A stretch of DNA of 64,000 bases from NCBI GenBank assembly GCA_043814035.1, contig JBDRKJ010000007.1:124001-188000 (forward strand), in the 5' to 3' direction. This DNA is from Peribacter sp043814035 (GTDB lineage: Bacteria; Patescibacteriota; Gracilibacteria; Peribacterales; Peribacteraceae). The translations under genes were made by a program, and so were the position numbers. Below are positions 50,316-57,807 of this stretch, piece after piece (position 1 is the first letter of the stretch; each line of letters starts with the position of its first letter). Under the pieces are notes generated by a model. It had not been told where the DNA came from. It did not search any database and saw nothing but the letters and a program-made list of their open reading frames with translations.

Positions 50316-51908
50316 ATGGAAACACCCGTACAACCACACGTTATGGTCTTTGATACAACCCTCCGTGATGGAGATCAGGCCGGCGTACTATTCGACGAGA
50401 AACAAAAAGTCATCATTGCCCATGCACTTGAGGAAATAGGAACCGATGTCATTGAGGCGGGTAATGCATTCTCGGGTTCATTTGATCGAGAGGCAATCGC
50501 ACACATTGCAAAAGAGGTGAGAGGTCCTGCCATCTGTTCGCTCGCCATCTGTAAACGTGATTCCGTGGAAGCGGCGGCGAAAGCGCTGGAACATGCCGCA
50601 CATCCACGCATTCACATCTATCGTGCATCGTCGCGTGAACATTTAGAGAAAGTATTTCACGGGATGGGAGAGAATCAGTATCTGGATGACATCGCCAAGC
50701 ACATCGAACTCGCGCGGAGATACGTTTCGGATGTGGAGTACAGCGCGGAAGATGCGACGAACACTCCACGAGAATTCTTAGCACGCATTGGGAAGCGGGC
50801 TGCCGAAGCGGGTGCAACCACCTTTAATATTCCAGATACCTACGGGCAGGCATTGCCGACGGAGATGGAGGAACTCATGGCCTATCTCTATCACAACATT
50901 CCAGCCATTCGAGAGCACAAAATGCGGCAGAGTACGCACAATCACGATGACCACGGACTGGCAACAGCCAACACGCTGTATGCTCTAAAAGGTATGGGGG
51001 ATGCTTTAAAGCAGGCAGAACTCACGATCAATGGATTGGGGGAACGAGCCGGAAATGCCTCTCTGGCGGAAACCGTGATGACAGCGCGCTACAGGAAAGA
51101 CCATTTTCCAACTGTCAATTTCGACCATATCAGAGCAGAAATGTTGGTTCGGCTGAGTCGCATTGTCAGTGCGTTGAGCGGAGTTCCAGTTCCTCGCAAC
51201 ACTCCATTCGTTGGCGCCGGAATCAATGCGCTCGGTACAGGAACGCATGTCGCCGCTCAGGACAGAATTGGAATCCGCAGCGGCGCATATCGCGACGATG
51301 TTCCACAGGACGTCGGATTCAAGGAATTTGATATTGAGTTCGGTGCAACTTCGGGCAAAGGGGTCGCAGATGTGTATGCACGGAGACTGGGATATCACAT
51401 CCCCGAGAACGAACTGATTCCCTTCACAGCATTCGCCAAAGCATTTGCAGAAACGAAACGCGGAACGGATTGCCGCATTGTCACACCTGATGAATACTGT
51501 ACGCTCCTCTTTCAGTATTTTGGAGTTGGCGTTCCCATTGCGGGTACGGGAGGAAAACAATTCCTGCGTGCTTCGAAGAACGGCCAATGGGAAGTAGAAC
51601 TGACGATTTCCAACCGAGATGGGGAGAAAACCTACACCGGGCGTTCGGAGAAGAAACAAGGTGTACTTCAGGCCGTAACGGCTATATTGCGTGAGCAGTC
51701 CGGACTGGACTTTGAGTTCGTCGAACAGTGGGAGGAATCCGATAAGACCCAAGGTGAGAGGAGCGGCAGTGTAACAGGAGTAATGATCCGAGTCGGGAAA
51801 ATGGAATGCCAGGGTTTTGCGCAAGGCACCGATGTGACGGAAACGACGGTCCGCGCACTCTTCGATGCGGTCAACAAGGCAAAACTAGCTAGTCTCATTC
51901 CCGAATGA
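50316..51908 (+). CDS. leuA: 2-isopropylmalate synthase-type protein (DRE-TIM metallolyase)
   Basis: The protein has the DRE-TIM barrel of acetyl-CoA-dependent synthases: FDTTLRDGDQAG (about 12-23), IEAGNAFSG, STHNHDDHGLATANT (about 201-215, metal-binding His pair) and INGLGERAGNASLAET (about 237-252). A C-terminal domain from about 410 (TGGKQFLRASKNG...VMIRVGKMECQGFAQGTDVTE) resembles the LeuA regulatory dimer domain that senses leucine. At 530 aa it fits LeuA better than homocitrate synthase. Citramalate synthase is the main alternative. leuB, leuC and leuD are not nearby, so the pathway is dispersed or partial. The Leu-rich leader upstream independently supports a leucine-linked role. Confidence 0.82.
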   Translation: METPVQPHVMVFDTTLRDGDQAGVLFDEKQKVIIAHALEEIGTDVIEAGNAFSGSFDREAIAHIAKEVRGPAICSLAICKRDSVEAAAKALEHAAHPRIHIYRASSREHLEKVFHGMGENQYLDDIAKHIELARRYVSDVEYSAEDATNTPREFLARIGKRAAEAGATTFNIPDTYGQALPTEMEELMAYLYHNIPAIREHKMRQSTHNHDDHGLATANTLYALKGMGDALKQAELTINGLGERAGNASLAETVMTARYRKDHFPTVNFDHIRAEMLVRLSRIVSALSGVPVPRNTPFVGAGINALGTGTHVAAQDRIGIRSGAYRDDVPQDVGFKEFDIEFGATSGKGVADVYARRLGYHIPENELIPFTAFAKAFAETKRGTDCRIVTPDEYCTLLFQYFGVGVPIAGTGGKQFLRASKNGQWEVELTISNRDGEKTYTGRSEKKQGVLQAVTAILREQSGLDFEFVEQWEESDKTQGERSGSVTGVMIRVGKMECQGFAQGTDVTETTVRALFDAVNKAKLASLIPE

Positions 51909-51978
51909 GTGAAAGATGTTACTTTCACTCAATAAGGAGTGGGAGTAGAGTGGTCAGTAAATCTTCCCCTTCTCTTCC

Positions 51979-52299
51979 ATGCTTACTCCGATCTTCACCC
52001 TCATCCTTCTCACAGGTTTCGCCTTCATGGTCATCTGGGCAGTGCGCTTTGCCACGAAGCAACAGCTCAAGTACGCCATCTCATGGTTCCTCGGTATCGG
52101 TATCGTGGGCAGTCTGCTCGCCGGAACATTGAGTGTTTTCGCTCAGCACCGCTTCAAGAGTCTGCAACCAGGATTCGACAGTTCATACCTGATGATGGGT
52201 GGCAAGGCACGCGCCGGCGAGAAAGGCGGATGGTTCGGCTGTCCCTACGCTGACGAAGCAAAAGATGCGGGCGCCGCCTCTTCTGTCACGCAGAAGTAA
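51979..52299 (+). CDS. Two-helix membrane protein, 106 aa
   Basis: Two transmembrane helices (about 4-24 and 36-58) are followed by a Gly-rich soluble tail (YLMMGGKARAGEKGGWFGCPY). Unrecognised. It ends 9 bases before the VIT-family gene, so the two are probably co-transcribed. Confidence 0.6.
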   Translation: MLTPIFTLILLTGFAFMVIWAVRFATKQQLKYAISWFLGIGIVGSLLAGTLSVFAQHRFKSLQPGFDSSYLMMGGKARAGEKGGWFGCPYADEAKDAGAASSVTQK

Positions 52300-52308
52300 C
52301 CGTCCCTC

Positions 52309-53061
52309 ATGACCCAGCACCACTCCGACCTTCAGCAGGCGCTCGCCGCCCATGAGGAAGCTGATATCCACGGTTCGCGACTGCGCGAGTACATTCAGGA
52401 TATCGTGCTGGGCGGCAACGACGGCATCGTCACCACTTTCGCTGTTGTGGCAGGCACGGCCGGTGCACGGCTGCCATCGGTCATCGTCATCATTCTTGGC
52501 CTCGCGAATCTTCTGGCCGACGGCCTCTCGATGGGCGCAGGGGTCTACTTGTCACTCAAGTCGGAACGGGACCGCTACGTGCGGCTGCGCAAAGAAGAAG
52601 CGCAGGAAATTGACGATGATCCCGAAATCGAGCGCGAAGAGGTGCGCCGCGCCTTCAGGAAAAAGGGATTCTCGGGTGAGCTGCTCGAGAACGTGGTGAC
52701 CACCATTACCGCCGACAGGGAGCGCTGGGTCGATGCGATGATGCACGAAGAGCACGGTCTCGTAGGCTCTGAGCATGAACGACCGCTCCTTAAAGGATTC
52801 ATGACGTTTTGTTCCTTTGCCGTCTTTGGCGCCATTCCGCTGATCCCCTACCTCCTGCAGCTCCCCGATGCCTTCCGTTTCGAATCTGCCCTCGTATCAA
52901 CAACCCTCGCCCTCATTCTGCTGGGAATCACACGCAGCGTCGCCACGCGTGAACGCATCTTCAAAGGACCGCTCGAAATTGTGAGCATCGGCCTCATCTG
53001 CGCGGTGGTGGCATACGGCGTGGGCGCGGCTCTACGTGGCGTCTTCGACATCGTCGTCTAG
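52309..53061 (+). CDS. VIT1/CCC1-type transporter
   Basis: This 250-aa integral membrane protein has five predicted helices and the family signature IVLGGNDGIVTTFAVVAGTAGA (given as about 31-52). It also has LLADGLSMGAGVYLSLKSERD and a Glu-rich metal-binding helix region with DDDPEIEREEVRRAFRKKGF between helices 2 and 3. Family members move iron or manganese across membranes into stores, or out of the bacterial cell. With the copper island at 57-63 kb it adds to metal handling in this window. Confidence 0.9.
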   Translation: MTQHHSDLQQALAAHEEADIHGSRLREYIQDIVLGGNDGIVTTFAVVAGTAGARLPSVIVIILGLANLLADGLSMGAGVYLSLKSERDRYVRLRKEEAQEIDDDPEIEREEVRRAFRKKGFSGELLENVVTTITADRERWVDAMMHEEHGLVGSEHERPLLKGFMTFCSFAVFGAIPLIPYLLQLPDAFRFESALVSTTLALILLGITRSVATRERIFKGPLEIVSIGLICAVVAYGVGAALRGVFDIVV

Positions 53062-53095
53062 GCACACGACCCTAGGCAGTTTACTATGGGTACGT

Positions 53096-54085
53096 ATGGC
53101 TGCCATTACGTTTCTCGAAGTGGACCCAGAAGACGCCGTGCTGGTGAAGAGCATTTTTTCTGACGCCCTGATCCTCAAGGAATCACTCGCCGGCAAGGGG
53201 GTGATGGAGCAGTGCGCCGATGTAGAAATTCTCTCGTGTTTCATCTACTCCAAAGTCACGAAAGACGTGCTCGCCAAGCTTCCGAAACTTAAATTGCTCA
53301 TCACGCGCTCCGTGGGATTCGATCACATCGACCTCGAGACCTGCAAAGAGCGCAAGATCGTCGTCTGCCACGTGCCCGACTATGGCTCGCACGTGATTGC
53401 GGAGCACGTCTTCGCCCTCCTGCTCTCGACCATGCGCCACATCACCGAGGCAGATAAACGAGTGGAGGGCGGCACCTTCGACTACCACGGACTGAAGGGC
53501 ATGACCCTGCGCGGCAAGACCATCGGTATCGTGGGAACCGGCAAGATTGGCCGACGCGTCGCACAGGCTGCGCACGGCTTCGGCATGCGCATCATCGCCT
53601 TCGACCGCTGCCGCACGCTCGAACTTTCGGATCTGCTGGGCGTGGAGTACGTGTCACTGGAAGAACTCTTGAAGCAGAGTGACATCATCACGCTACACCT
53701 ACCCGCGATCCCCGAGGCAGAGCACATGATCAACGATGCAGCCATCGACCAGATGAAGCAGGGGGTCATCCTCGTCAATACCGCCCGCGGTTCGCTCATC
53801 GACTCCAAGGCGCTACTGCAAGGGCTCAAAGGTGGAAAAATCCGCTACGCGCTCCTCGATGTACTCGAACATGAGAAGAACTTTGCTGAGAACAAGGAAC
53901 TCATCGATCATCCCAGTGTCGTCACTACACCACACATCGGGTTCTACGCCGACGATAGTGTAACGAGCATGTTCACTGATTGCTTTGAGACCATTAGACA
54001 ATGGCAAGCAGGCCAGGTGCCTGATCACGTAATTAAACCAACCACCAGGGTGTGCGATCTTCCAGGAATCAAGCCGGTTGCCTAA
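53096..54085 (+). CDS. D-2-hydroxyacid dehydrogenase (D-lactate dehydrogenase-like)
   Basis: This 329-aa NAD-dependent enzyme has the Rossmann motif GIVGTGKIGRRVAQAAHGFGM (given as about 142-162) and the catalytic Arg in NTARGSLIDSKAL (about 223-235). The Glu lies in LDVLEHEKN and the His in TPHIGFYADDSV (about 280-291). SRSVGFDHID and PDYGSHVIAEHVF complete the signature. It could reduce pyruvate to D-lactate in fermentation. TACTAT ends 8 bases before the chosen ATG. The longer frame from 53036 overlaps the VIT gene and is rejected. Confidence 0.9.
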   Translation: MAAITFLEVDPEDAVLVKSIFSDALILKESLAGKGVMEQCADVEILSCFIYSKVTKDVLAKLPKLKLLITRSVGFDHIDLETCKERKIVVCHVPDYGSHVIAEHVFALLLSTMRHITEADKRVEGGTFDYHGLKGMTLRGKTIGIVGTGKIGRRVAQAAHGFGMRIIAFDRCRTLELSDLLGVEYVSLEELLKQSDIITLHLPAIPEAEHMINDAAIDQMKQGVILVNTARGSLIDSKALLQGLKGGKIRYALLDVLEHEKNFAENKELIDHPSVVTTPHIGFYADDSVTSMFTDCFETIRQWQAGQVPDHVIKPTTRVCDLPGIKPVA

Positions 54086-54265
54086 AGGCCGCTCTGTTGG
54101 TCCAGATCCTCGTAGAATTGCCTCTAATCTGCCTTTTCGTCTTTGACAAAGCCAAACACCACTGTAAACTATTCACGCAAAGTCCTTCGAACAGACGCTA
54201 TCGGTAACCACGAGAAACCTGGTAGAAGGAACAGCGCATTTACTTCCTTCTTTCCATTTCTCTGT

Positions 54266-54538
54266 ATGGCAGATCAACAGATCACCTGCCGCGACTGCGG
54301 TGCCGCGTTCACGTTCACAGAAGGTGAACAGGAATTCTACACCTCTCGGAACCTGAACGCGCCACAGCGCTGCAAGGATTGCCGCGACAAGCGCAAGGAC
54401 GAGCGGAACCAAAAGTTCGACGCCGTCTGCGCCCAGTGTGGTGCCGAGTGTCAGGTGCCGTTCAAGCCGAAGCCGGAGTCTGAAGGAGGCCGTCCCGTGC
54501 TCTGCACGGCGTGCTTCCGGGCTTCGAAGGCTGCGTAA
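54266..54538 (+). CDS. Zinc-ribbon protein, 90 aa
   Basis: Four CxxC knuckles: CRDCG (about 8-12), CKDC (about 36-39), CAQCG (about 55-59) and CTAC (about 81-84), so two zinc-binding sites. The N-terminal ITCRDCGAAFTFTEGEQEFY...PQRCKDCR is a widespread small zinc-binding domain found next to diverse genes; its role is unknown. The start is the ATG at 54266 where homology begins. An intrinsic terminator follows. Confidence 0.82.
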   Translation: MADQQITCRDCGAAFTFTEGEQEFYTSRNLNAPQRCKDCRDKRKDERNQKFDAVCAQCGAECQVPFKPKPESEGGRPVLCTACFRASKAA

Positions 54539-54562
54539 TACGCTTCCTTTCGACTTCAAGAG

Positions 54563-54587
54563 AGCCCCGCACTGCGGGGCTTTTTTT
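54563..54587 (+). terminator. Intrinsic terminator after the zinc-ribbon gene
   Basis: AGCCCCGC and GCGGGGCT pair around a 3-base loop and are followed directly by TTTTTTT. Confidence 0.93.
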
Positions 54588-54652
54588 ATTCTTGCGCGCT
54601 GTAGTGGGAAGAAAGAAAAACTCCCCTTCACAAGGGCAAATATTTTGCTAGG

Positions 54653-55177
54653 ATGACTTCCTTTTTCATGGCCCTCTGGACCTCCCGCATCGCGCTCGCC
54701 CTTCTGCTCCTCTCGTTTGCCACACCGGGGCAGGCACTCATGATCGAGACGCCGCGCAAGGAATTCACCGAGCGCGAGAAGGAGCGCATTCTGCTGCCAT
54801 GCAAGCGCGCAAGCGCCGATCGCCGCATCCGCTGCGAGGTACGTGAGCTCAAGCGAGCCGAAGCGGAGTGGGGCATGAGCAATCCCATCAATGCCTACGA
54901 TGTCTACAACTGGATGGACTTAGGCGGACAGCAGCTACGCAATCGGCTGCAGCAGGAGCGACTGCAGGCTTTCTCGGATCACTGGAGACAAACGCGCAAA
55001 GTCTACAGCGAGTTTGAGCCGACCGACGACATCAACACGCAGCGCCTCCCCTACGTGAATGCCATTCGCGAGAGCCGCTTAGACTGCATGTACGCGCGGC
55101 ATGGTCGTACACGCACTCTCTGCTTCGACATTCAGATAGATGTGTCGCAGAGGATGATGCGCACACCTCCACGATGA
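54653..55177 (+). CDS. Secreted hypothetical protein, 174 aa
   Basis: A signal peptide (about 1-29, LALLLLSFATPGQA) precedes an Arg/Glu-rich helical protein with four Cys in the mature part. They are placed as LLPCKRASADRRIRCEV (about 48-62) and LDCMYARHGRTRTLCFD (about 142-158), suggesting two disulfides. No family is recognised. It is followed by the aspartokinase promoter. Confidence 0.65.
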   Translation: MTSFFMALWTSRIALALLLLSFATPGQALMIETPRKEFTEREKERILLPCKRASADRRIRCEVRELKRAEAEWGMSNPINAYDVYNWMDLGGQQLRNRLQQERLQAFSDHWRQTRKVYSEFEPTDDINTQRLPYVNAIRESRLDCMYARHGRTRTLCFDIQIDVSQRMMRTPPR

Positions 55178-55193
55178 GAGCAGCACAACACAG

Positions 55194-55222
55194 TTGACTC
55201 CTATTTCATTCAATCCTACAGT
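55194..55222 (+). promoter_or_regulatory. Promoter of the aspartokinase leader
   Basis: TTGACT (55194-55199), a 17-base spacer and TACAGT (55217-55222). The leader ORF starts 10 bases later. Confidence 0.72.
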
Positions 55223-55232
55223 CGCTCTGTCA

Positions 55233-55313
55233 ATGCACCACTCGTCGCTCCAATCCATGAAGAAGGCGACCAAGAAGAACTCCACTCATCTGGAGGCGTG
55301 GTTGCGTAGGTAA
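55233..55313 (+). CDS. Lysine-containing leader peptide (26 aa) before aspartokinase
   Basis: ATG to TAA, with MKKATKKNSTH at residues 9-19: two AAG AAG pairs and two Thr codons. Lysine and threonine are end products of the aspartate pathway. The leader starts 10 bases after the -10 box and ends 58 bases before the aspartokinase ATG. The codons CTG GAG GCG near its end contain the TGGAGG motif used by the downstream switch. It parallels the leucine leader at 50134. Confidence 0.58.
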   Translation: MHHSSLQSMKKATKKNSTHLEAWLRR

Positions 55314-55361
55314 ATACCATTCTCTTTCCTTCCCCACCACCCTCCAGAGACCAATGGAGGG
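55290..55361 (+). promoter_or_regulatory. Translational attenuator: competing TGGAGG motifs
   Basis: CCCTCCA (55340-55346) can pair with TGGAGGG (55355-55361), which contains the Shine-Dalgarno of aspartokinase. It can instead pair with CTGGAGG (55290-55296) inside the leader ORF. A ribosome finishing the leader covers the upstream copy, so the SD is sequestered. A ribosome stalled at the Lys codons leaves the upstream copy free, so the SD is released. The geometry resembles erm-type translational attenuation. Confidence 0.58.
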
Positions 55362-55371
55362 AGTTTCTCGT

Positions 55372-57075
55372 ATGGCACACCGCACGACTCCACCACCGGC
55401 AAATGGGTACGATGCCCTGCTCACCAGCGATGTCTACGTTACGAAGGTCGGGGGCGACAATGCCGTAAAGCTTGCCTCGAATGCCAGTATCGTCCACAGA
55501 CGTGCACAGAATATGCGCACACAAGTGCTTGCGGTCTCTGCAATCCGCAGCTCTGATCCCCGATTCTCAGATAGGACGCACCCCGCGGTCATGGAGCAGG
55601 AAATAGAAGAGCATGGCAAGAGAAAACCTGGCTTCAACACGACCTCGCACCTCATTGCCATTGCCCAGTGTCTCGGGAGGGGCGATCAGGATCCTGCACG
55701 CGATATGGCTGAACGTATTGCCAGCTTCACGACAACGATCGTCGACGAACAGATTGAGCAGGATGGGCTGCTCGCAGACCGCATCCGCACGCGCGATCTG
55801 TTGCATGCGGAAATCACACGGACTATCGAGGACCCTCAGGATCCTACTTCGCTCCTCTCTCTCATTCGCACTACCCGTCCCGAAGATATCCGGCACGTCG
55901 GAGAAGACTGGCTACGCGTAGGAGTGAACGGCACGCAATCCATTACCGGTCTGGGCGAACAGCTCGCGCAATCCATCACGCGTGGCTACTTCTTCGCTCG
56001 CAACATTCCCTCAAAAGAACTTGATTGCGGTGATAAGCAGGCCATCTATGAAACATTGTTGCAGGGAGACGCCAGTGGCGCACATCAGAAACTCCGCGAG
56101 GGTGTGCGGCAATCACTGGAACGCACCCTGCAGTCAGGTCGTGTCATTATTGCCGGCGGCTATGCACCGCCACTCGGCAGTGAGCGCGGCTACAGTGACA
56201 AGACAGGGGCACTCATCGCGCATCTCGCTCACACCCTCGACACGAACGTCGCCTACCTGATCGAAAAGGCAAAACGCATCATGTCAGCCGACCCGAATAA
56301 CGTGGAAGGAACGCGCGGGATATCGAACATGACCCCTTTCCTTGCGAAGGAACTCTTCGGCAATACTCGAGGAGCTGATGCCGGCGCCCTCCATCCCGAA
56401 GCTCTCGATATGCTCGCAGAAGACGCCATTCCGATTGTGGTGCTGAATTCAGAAGAGGAACCCACTCCGTACAACACCACACTCATCTATCCATTTAATC
56501 CGGAACCGAACGGCGTCGAAATCGTTCACAGTAAGCCTGTTCCCTTTGCGCTCCAAGTCGTCACAGGAAAGATGATCGGCCAGACAGGGTTCGAGGAAGA
56601 TATCGCCCGCTGGTTCGCCGAGCACCACGTGTCAATTCAGCACATCGCCACGAGTGAGGGATCGATCTCGTACACGTTCGACAACGGTAAGAAGTCTGCT
56701 GCCACAGTCGCGGCACTCCGTCAACACGTGCATGATCGCTATGGCGTGAATGGTGAGGAAGTCATTCAGGCTGTCGATCATCTCGCAGTGGTGTACTGCC
56801 TTGGTAATGACATGCGCATACCCGGACAAGCCGAAAAGGCCACATTTGCTCTTCATGGTGCCGACGTGAATATCCGCATGATCACGCAGGGACTCAATCA
56901 ATCGGTGATGGCATTTCTCGTGGATAGAGACGATGCCCAGCGCGCCGTGCAGGCACTGCACGATATCTTCATCACCCTCCCCGATGAGGTCTACCGCACG
57001 CTGATGGACGAGGCCCGTCTGAAAATCGCCGGCGCCGTTGTCGCACAAAAACACGGCACCTTGTCACATGCCTGA
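55372..57075 (+). CDS. Divergent aspartate kinase with C-terminal ACT region
   Basis: The start is the ATG at 55372, 11 bases after a GGAGG site; an ATG at 55354 lies inside the SD hairpin and is less likely. The first motif is VTKVGGDNA, where aspartokinases read KFGGTS. The substrate region is RGYSDKTGALIAHLAHTL (about 278-295) for RGGSDYTA, and RIMSADPNNVEG (about 307-318) follows. GALHPEALDMLAEDAIPIVVLN matches the LHPRA...GIPVxVxN strand. From about 390 there are two ACT-like units that would bind the feedback amino acid. At 567 aa it is long because of a helical insertion (about 60-220). The call is likely but key positions are divergent. Confidence 0.75.
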   Translation: MAHRTTPPPANGYDALLTSDVYVTKVGGDNAVKLASNASIVHRRAQNMRTQVLAVSAIRSSDPRFSDRTHPAVMEQEIEEHGKRKPGFNTTSHLIAIAQCLGRGDQDPARDMAERIASFTTTIVDEQIEQDGLLADRIRTRDLLHAEITRTIEDPQDPTSLLSLIRTTRPEDIRHVGEDWLRVGVNGTQSITGLGEQLAQSITRGYFFARNIPSKELDCGDKQAIYETLLQGDASGAHQKLREGVRQSLERTLQSGRVIIAGGYAPPLGSERGYSDKTGALIAHLAHTLDTNVAYLIEKAKRIMSADPNNVEGTRGISNMTPFLAKELFGNTRGADAGALHPEALDMLAEDAIPIVVLNSEEEPTPYNTTLIYPFNPEPNGVEIVHSKPVPFALQVVTGKMIGQTGFEEDIARWFAEHHVSIQHIATSEGSISYTFDNGKKSAATVAALRQHVHDRYGVNGEEVIQAVDHLAVVYCLGNDMRIPGQAEKATFALHGADVNIRMITQGLNQSVMAFLVDRDDAQRAVQALHDIFITLPDEVYRTLMDEARLKIAGAVVAQKHGTLSHA

Positions 57076-57139
57076 CTCTCGGAATATTTGGGATAGCACG
57101 ACACTTGCTCTGTACCTATGGGGGAGGTATGATGACAGC

Positions 57140-57328
57140 ATGCAGAAACCGGAGAAGATCTTCTGGGGCCTCGCAGGATGTTCAGTGCTCTACGTGCTCT
57201 TGAGCACATCATTTTCCTTTGGTCAAAGCACCGCGCAGGCCACCACCCCTCTTGAACCAGAAGTAGCCGTTGGATCCTGTCATACAGAAGGCGGTGGATG
57301 TGGTTGTGGAGGTGCAATACTTCCTTGA
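57140..57328 (+). CDS. Small exported Cys-rich protein, 62 aa
   Basis: One N-terminal signal/anchor helix (about 8-27) and a short tail with GSCHTEGGGCGCGG, a cluster of three Cys and one His suited to metal binding. The start is set by TTGCTC-17-TATGAT (57105-57133) ending 6 bases before the ATG. First gene of the copper-related cluster. Confidence 0.6.
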   Translation: MQKPEKIFWGLAGCSVLYVLLSTSFSFGQSTAQATTPLEPEVAVGSCHTEGGGCGCGGAILP

Positions 57329-57362
57329 GGTTCCCTCTGAGACCCCCTACACTTAGGCATTC

Positions 57363-57749
57363 ATGCGCTCGTTTCTCCTCATTGCCATCGGCCTTCAGAT
57401 CTTCTTCGGCACTGGATGCTGGTCGACGCTCGCATATGCGCAGGAGCCCGCAACCGAGATGATGATGACTGTAGCGCCGGCGCACGATCCACATGCAGAG
57501 TGTGCACAAGGCAATACAGAGACACCCGATGGTAACGAGGGTAGTCTGCCCTGTCTCGGCCACTGCCTCGCAGAAGCCACGCAGCGCGCAGCGAGCGATT
57601 CTTCTGTGCAGGTGCTGACTGTTGCATCACTCGCATTGAACACCGATCCACAATCCCCTGTCCCCTCGACAGAATTACGTCGCACTCTCCCTGTTCAACC
57701 CTGTTCACTTTCCCCGCCACCGGTTGATACGGTTGTGCTGAGACAATAG
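57363..57749 (+). CDS. Exported His/Met/Cys-containing protein, 128 aa
   Basis: A signal peptide (about 1-26, cleaved near AYA) is followed by EMMMTVAPAHDPHAEC and LPCLGHCLAEA, an arrangement of Met, His and Cys plausible for copper binding outside the membrane. The C-terminal third is Pro/Ser-rich. TTGAGG-17-TACACT (57325-57353) lies 9 bases before the ATG. The family is not recognised; a periplasm-facing copper protein is inference from neighbours. Confidence 0.55.
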   Translation: MRSFLLIAIGLQIFFGTGCWSTLAYAQEPATEMMMTVAPAHDPHAECAQGNTETPDGNEGSLPCLGHCLAEATQRAASDSSVQVLTVASLALNTDPQSPVPSTELRRTLPVQPCSLSPPPVDTVVLRQ

Positions 57750-57807
57750 AAAGGAGGAAGGCGCACATCATGCGCTCGTTTCGATATCCTTCCCCTTTTT
57801 CTTCCCC

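Noticed and set aside
57038..57328. Longer TTG start for the 62-aa Cys-rich protein
   Set aside because: The upstream codons overlap the end of aspartokinase and cover the promoter. The ATG at 57140, 6 bases after TATGAT, gives a proper signal peptide.
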